DNA from: CAZKWG01 sp964615375
GTDB lineage: Bacteria > Myxococcota_A > UBA796 > CAZKWG01
NCBI GenBank assembly: GCA_964615375.1
Contig: CAZTOW010000013.1
Span: 1 to 64,000, forward strand
Reading direction: 5' to 3'
Length of the DNA stretch: 64,000 nt
In this document: one piece after another, positions 61,655 through 64,000 of the stretch
Position numbering within the stretch: the first letter of the stretch is position 1
Layout of the letters: each line of letters begins with the position of its first letter
Position numbers and translations under genes: made by a program
The notes under the pieces: generated by a model
The model's input: the letters and a program-made list of their open reading frames with translations, nothing else
The model's database searches: none
What the model was told of the DNA's origin: nothing

Positions 61655-63735
61655 CGAGCCTCCTCACGCAACAAGGGAAGTTCTACCCCAAAGGTCGCAC
61701 CTCCCAGCGCGCCATTGGCGACGGCCCATGCGCGCCCCCCCATGTCCTCCGCGACATCTCGGACGATGGTGAGGCCCAGCCCGGACCCTTCCGGGAAGGC
61801 CGTCTGCCCTGGACGCCAGATCTCATCGAGGGAGATCCCGCGCACACCAGGGCCGCTGTCGGAGACGATGATCGCCACAGTGGCCCCGTCGCAGGTCGTC
61901 TCGACCCGAATTCTCCTCGGATCGCGAGACTCGCGTGGAAGTTGCAGCGCCTTGATGGCGTTGACGATGAGGTTGGTCAGGATGGCCTCCACGTTCGCAA
62001 CCGTCCCATGGACCGATGGCGCCTCCGCCGAAAGATCCAACTCCAGCGTGATTTTCGACTCATCGAGAAAGAAACCGAGCCGATCCAGCAGCGCCCTTAT
62101 GGTCTGGTTGAGATCCACACGACCCTGGGCGCGCTTCTTCCGCTGGAGGAGGGACAGCGGCAGCGCCGTCCACGCACTCAGCGCCCGCGCGTTTCGCTGC
62201 AGGAGCGCGAGCGGGCTCTTCAGCGTTGCATCGAAGACTTCAGGCGGCAACAGGCGACCCCGCTTCTCGATCCGCGCAGCGTTCAGAGCGACGCTGCCCA
62301 CGGTCTTGTCTGTCTCGTGGGCGAAGACGCTCGTGGTCACGCCGACCGTTGCTAGCGTGCGGTATAGCTCCATGTCCTCGCGGAGCGCTCGCACCTGCCG
62401 CTCGGAGGCCGCAGAGAGCTCATCCACCGCGGCGCCGATGCTCGCCCTCTGATCTTCGGGGAGCGTAGAGATGACCTTCTGAACTGACTTTCGCGAGCTC
62501 TCCAAGCTCACTGGAGCAGCGCGGCGCTGATTCCTCCGTTGCTGGTCGCGCGCTTTGACGCGCTCGACCGCCATCCAATTCAACGAGTCCTGCGCGAAGC
62601 GTCGCAGCTCCTTGAACGTCTCATCTTCGACGAAGCCACTCCGATCCGTCTTCTGGACAAGGAGCTCTGCCCGGTCCTCCACGACCATGCGACCGATGGC
62701 ATTGTTCGTAGACGGGCGCTCCTCAGGACTCCGAGCGCGTGCCAGGTTCATGTCCAGCCAGTCGTGTCCAGGCTCACCGTATGGTGCAATGCGCATGCCA
62801 CGATGGTACAGATGCACGCCTCCGACGGCCTTCAACCATTCCCGAACCTGCGGGAGACTTACACCTCGGGATGGATTGAAGCTCTTCACCTCCAACAGGT
62901 ACGCCCACAGCTCGAACACAGCGGGAATCGCCTTGTAGGGTCCGAGCTTCGACTCCCAGCGGACGTGTCCGCTGGCGTCCTGCACCTGGACATTGGCCAT
63001 CCCTTCCACCTTCAGCTCGGCCCTCAAGTGGTAGTCTGCCGCGTCGAACCAGGCGTCTTTGACCCGACGCTCCAGATCGTCGAACCCCGAGCCCTCCAGA
63101 ACGGCACGAAAGCCCGTCTTGTTCTGAAATGGATCGTTCAGCAGCACCAGCGAGCGCGCCAGACGCTCGAGCTCCGCGCGCCCAAGCGAACGCGCCAGCC
63201 CGCCGATGACAAGATCCGTCCCCGGGAATCCCCCGGTGCGCTCCCGAAGAATATCAAAAGGCACGTCCTCGACCACGCGGACGCCATCAAACAACGACCA
63301 GTCCACGCGCAGCCTGTATGCGACGCCGGGCTCAGCGGCGGGGCGCGTCTCCAGCTCAACCCACTCTCCCAGTCGGAGCGCGGCGAGCCGACCGAGCCCC
63401 TTGTCACCCGCGGGTACGCGCCCGAGGCGGGTGCGCGCCCGAGAGGCCTTCGCGGATCGCCCGAGCACCAGCCATCCGTCGCGGATCGCCTCCAAGGTCA
63501 TGCCGACGCCGTCATCCGAGACCCGCAATACTCCTCCGGGTCGTTCAACCCCCTCCAGCATGACCCTGCACTCGGTGGCGTCCGCGTCATAGGCGTTCTT
63601 CACGAGCTCGACAATCCCGATGTCGATCGACGGGATCAGCTCCTCACCCAAGCGCTTGAGGATGTCGGGCGCGAAGCGCATGGGCTCCGCGGCGACGGGC
63701 GATGGTGCCAGTGCGACTCGTTGGGCGCGCGCCAT
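61651..63735 (-). CDS. Dual-GHKL sensor: Hsp90-like ATPase plus histidine kinase
   Basis: A 694-aa protein from ATG 63735 (a GTG 42 nt upstream is also in frame; the ribosome-binding site is weak). Residues ~25-180 are an N-terminal HATPase_c_3 (Hsp90/MutL-like) domain: GIVELVKNAYDADATE, VSDDGVGMT and GDKGLGRLAALRLGEWVELE. Residues ~180-440 form a middle region of no known family. Residues ~470-690 are a histidine-kinase module: phosphoacceptor H in SVFAHETDKTVG (~473), N-box LTNLIVNAIKAL, VSDSGPGV and GSGLGLTIVRDVA. It lacks transmembrane helices, so it senses something in the cytoplasm. First gene of the three-gene cassette. Confidence 0.85.
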   Translation of the reverse strand: MARAQRVALAPSPVAAEPMRFAPDILKRLGEELIPSIDIGIVELVKNAYDADATECRVMLEGVERPGGVLRVSDDGVGMTLEAIRDGWLVLGRSAKASRARTRLGRVPAGDKGLGRLAALRLGEWVELETRPAAEPGVAYRLRVDWSLFDGVRVVEDVPFDILRERTGGFPGTDLVIGGLARSLGRAELERLARSLVLLNDPFQNKTGFRAVLEGSGFDDLERRVKDAWFDAADYHLRAELKVEGMANVQVQDASGHVRWESKLGPYKAIPAVFELWAYLLEVKSFNPSRGVSLPQVREWLKAVGGVHLYHRGMRIAPYGEPGHDWLDMNLARARSPEERPSTNNAIGRMVVEDRAELLVQKTDRSGFVEDETFKELRRFAQDSLNWMAVERVKARDQQRRNQRRAAPVSLESSRKSVQKVISTLPEDQRASIGAAVDELSAASERQVRALREDMELYRTLATVGVTTSVFAHETDKTVGSVALNAARIEKRGRLLPPEVFDATLKSPLALLQRNARALSAWTALPLSLLQRKKRAQGRVDLNQTIRALLDRLGFFLDESKITLELDLSAEAPSVHGTVANVEAILTNLIVNAIKALQLPRESRDPRRIRVETTCDGATVAIIVSDSGPGVRGISLDEIWRPGQTAFPEGSGLGLTIVRDVAEDMGGRAWAVANGALGGATFGVELPLLREEAR

Positions 63736-63784
63736 CCGGTCTCGAATCCTCAAGATCAGAATATCACGGCGCCCCACGCCCCGC

Positions 63785-64000
63785 TCAGCGCCCCGGCGCG
63801 AACAGCGGGGCCAGCCAGGCGGGGTGGCCGGGGTCCAGCGGCGGCTGGTCGCTCCCGTACTCGGGGCTGAGCCGACCCGTCCAGGCGGCGTCGCTCATCC
63901 GCGCCATCCCAGGGGTCCAGAGGGCGTGGATGTCCTGGGTGGGGCCGACGGCGACGACGGGGCCCTCGCAGGAGGGGGCGACGACCAGGAGGGGGCGGAC
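63785..64000 (-). CDS. C-terminal fragment of an unknown protein (N-terminus off the window)
   Basis: An open minus-strand frame of 71 codons runs from the window edge to TGA at 63785: it contains VVAVGPTQDIHALWTPGMAR, LSPEYGSDQPPLDPGHPAWL and ends LFAPGR. The sequence is non-repetitive and has high third-position GC, as expected of a real gene of this genome. No family is recognised. It lies just upstream of the kinase cassette on the same strand and need not be part of it. Confidence 0.55.
   Translation of the reverse strand, partial: VRPLLVVAPSCEGPVVAVGPTQDIHALWTPGMARMSDAAWTGRLSPEYGSDQPPLDPGHPAWLAPLFAPGR

Overview
The window is a very GC-rich, densely packed chromosomal segment. Most ORFs are separated by only a few bases, and many start/stop codons overlap as ATGA or GTGA. 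The protein content suggests Myxococcota or a neighbouring 'deltaproteobacterial' lineage: MopE-type Asp/Cys-rich metal-binding repeats, an OmpA protein with thrombospondin type-3 calcium repeats, FG-GAP proteins, Hanks-type Ser/Thr kinases with extracellular or WD40 tails, an FHA protein and many lipoproteins. This taxonomic reading is inference; no rRNA or tRNA gene was seen.

Layout. 1-7650: secreted and envelope proteins (MopE-like, OmpA-like, VWA lipoprotein), an FAD oxidoreductase and phosphoglycerate mutase. 7817-13852: a minus-strand aerobic-respiration operon running from diheme cytochrome c through COX II, I, III, IV, a second subunit III-like protein and two small membrane proteins to malate dehydrogenase, with a good sigma-70-like promoter upstream. 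14030-24220: lipoprotein hydrolase, an SbcD/SbcC-like (YhaO/YhaN-like) pair, DUF808 membrane protein, orphan GspE/PilB ATPase, MmcQ/YjbR protein, AmpG-like transporter and methyltransferase. 24296-29885: envelope protein plus Ser/Thr kinase, orphan DNA methyltransferase, DUF1244 protein, a cyclic-nucleotide-binding/TIR-like fusion and a Uma2 nuclease. 30201-37703: TolB-propeller amidohydrolase, SnoaL-like protein, GH31 glycosidase lipoprotein and ferritin-like lipoprotein.

Three stretches are visibly less GC-rich and read as acquired: 37.9-43.4 kb (FG-GAP lipoprotein, beta-helix protein and two small unknown proteins in one operon); 46.7-49.1 kb (an AlbA_2/GHKL/SAVED-like protein followed by a group I intron-like catalytic core); and 60.0-63.8 kb (a three-gene cassette of dual-GHKL histidine kinase, receiver protein and ComEC-like metallo-beta-lactamase).

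50.6-59.9 kb is a coherent transport unit. A cobalamin riboswitch precedes a TonB-dependent receptor, three lipoproteins, an ECF-type S component fused to a large lipid-anchored periplasmic domain, and a single polypeptide containing both ECF ATPases and the T component. I infer a vitamin B12 (or corrinoid/cobalt) import route that crosses the outer membrane by TonB and the inner membrane by an ECF transporter instead of BtuCDF.

Two window-wide patterns stand out. About seven transcription units start with a -10-like hexamer placed 6-7 nt before the start codon and mostly without a Shine-Dalgarno, suggesting leaderless mRNAs. Many lipoproteins have extremely short signal peptides (lipobox Cys at residue 10-15).
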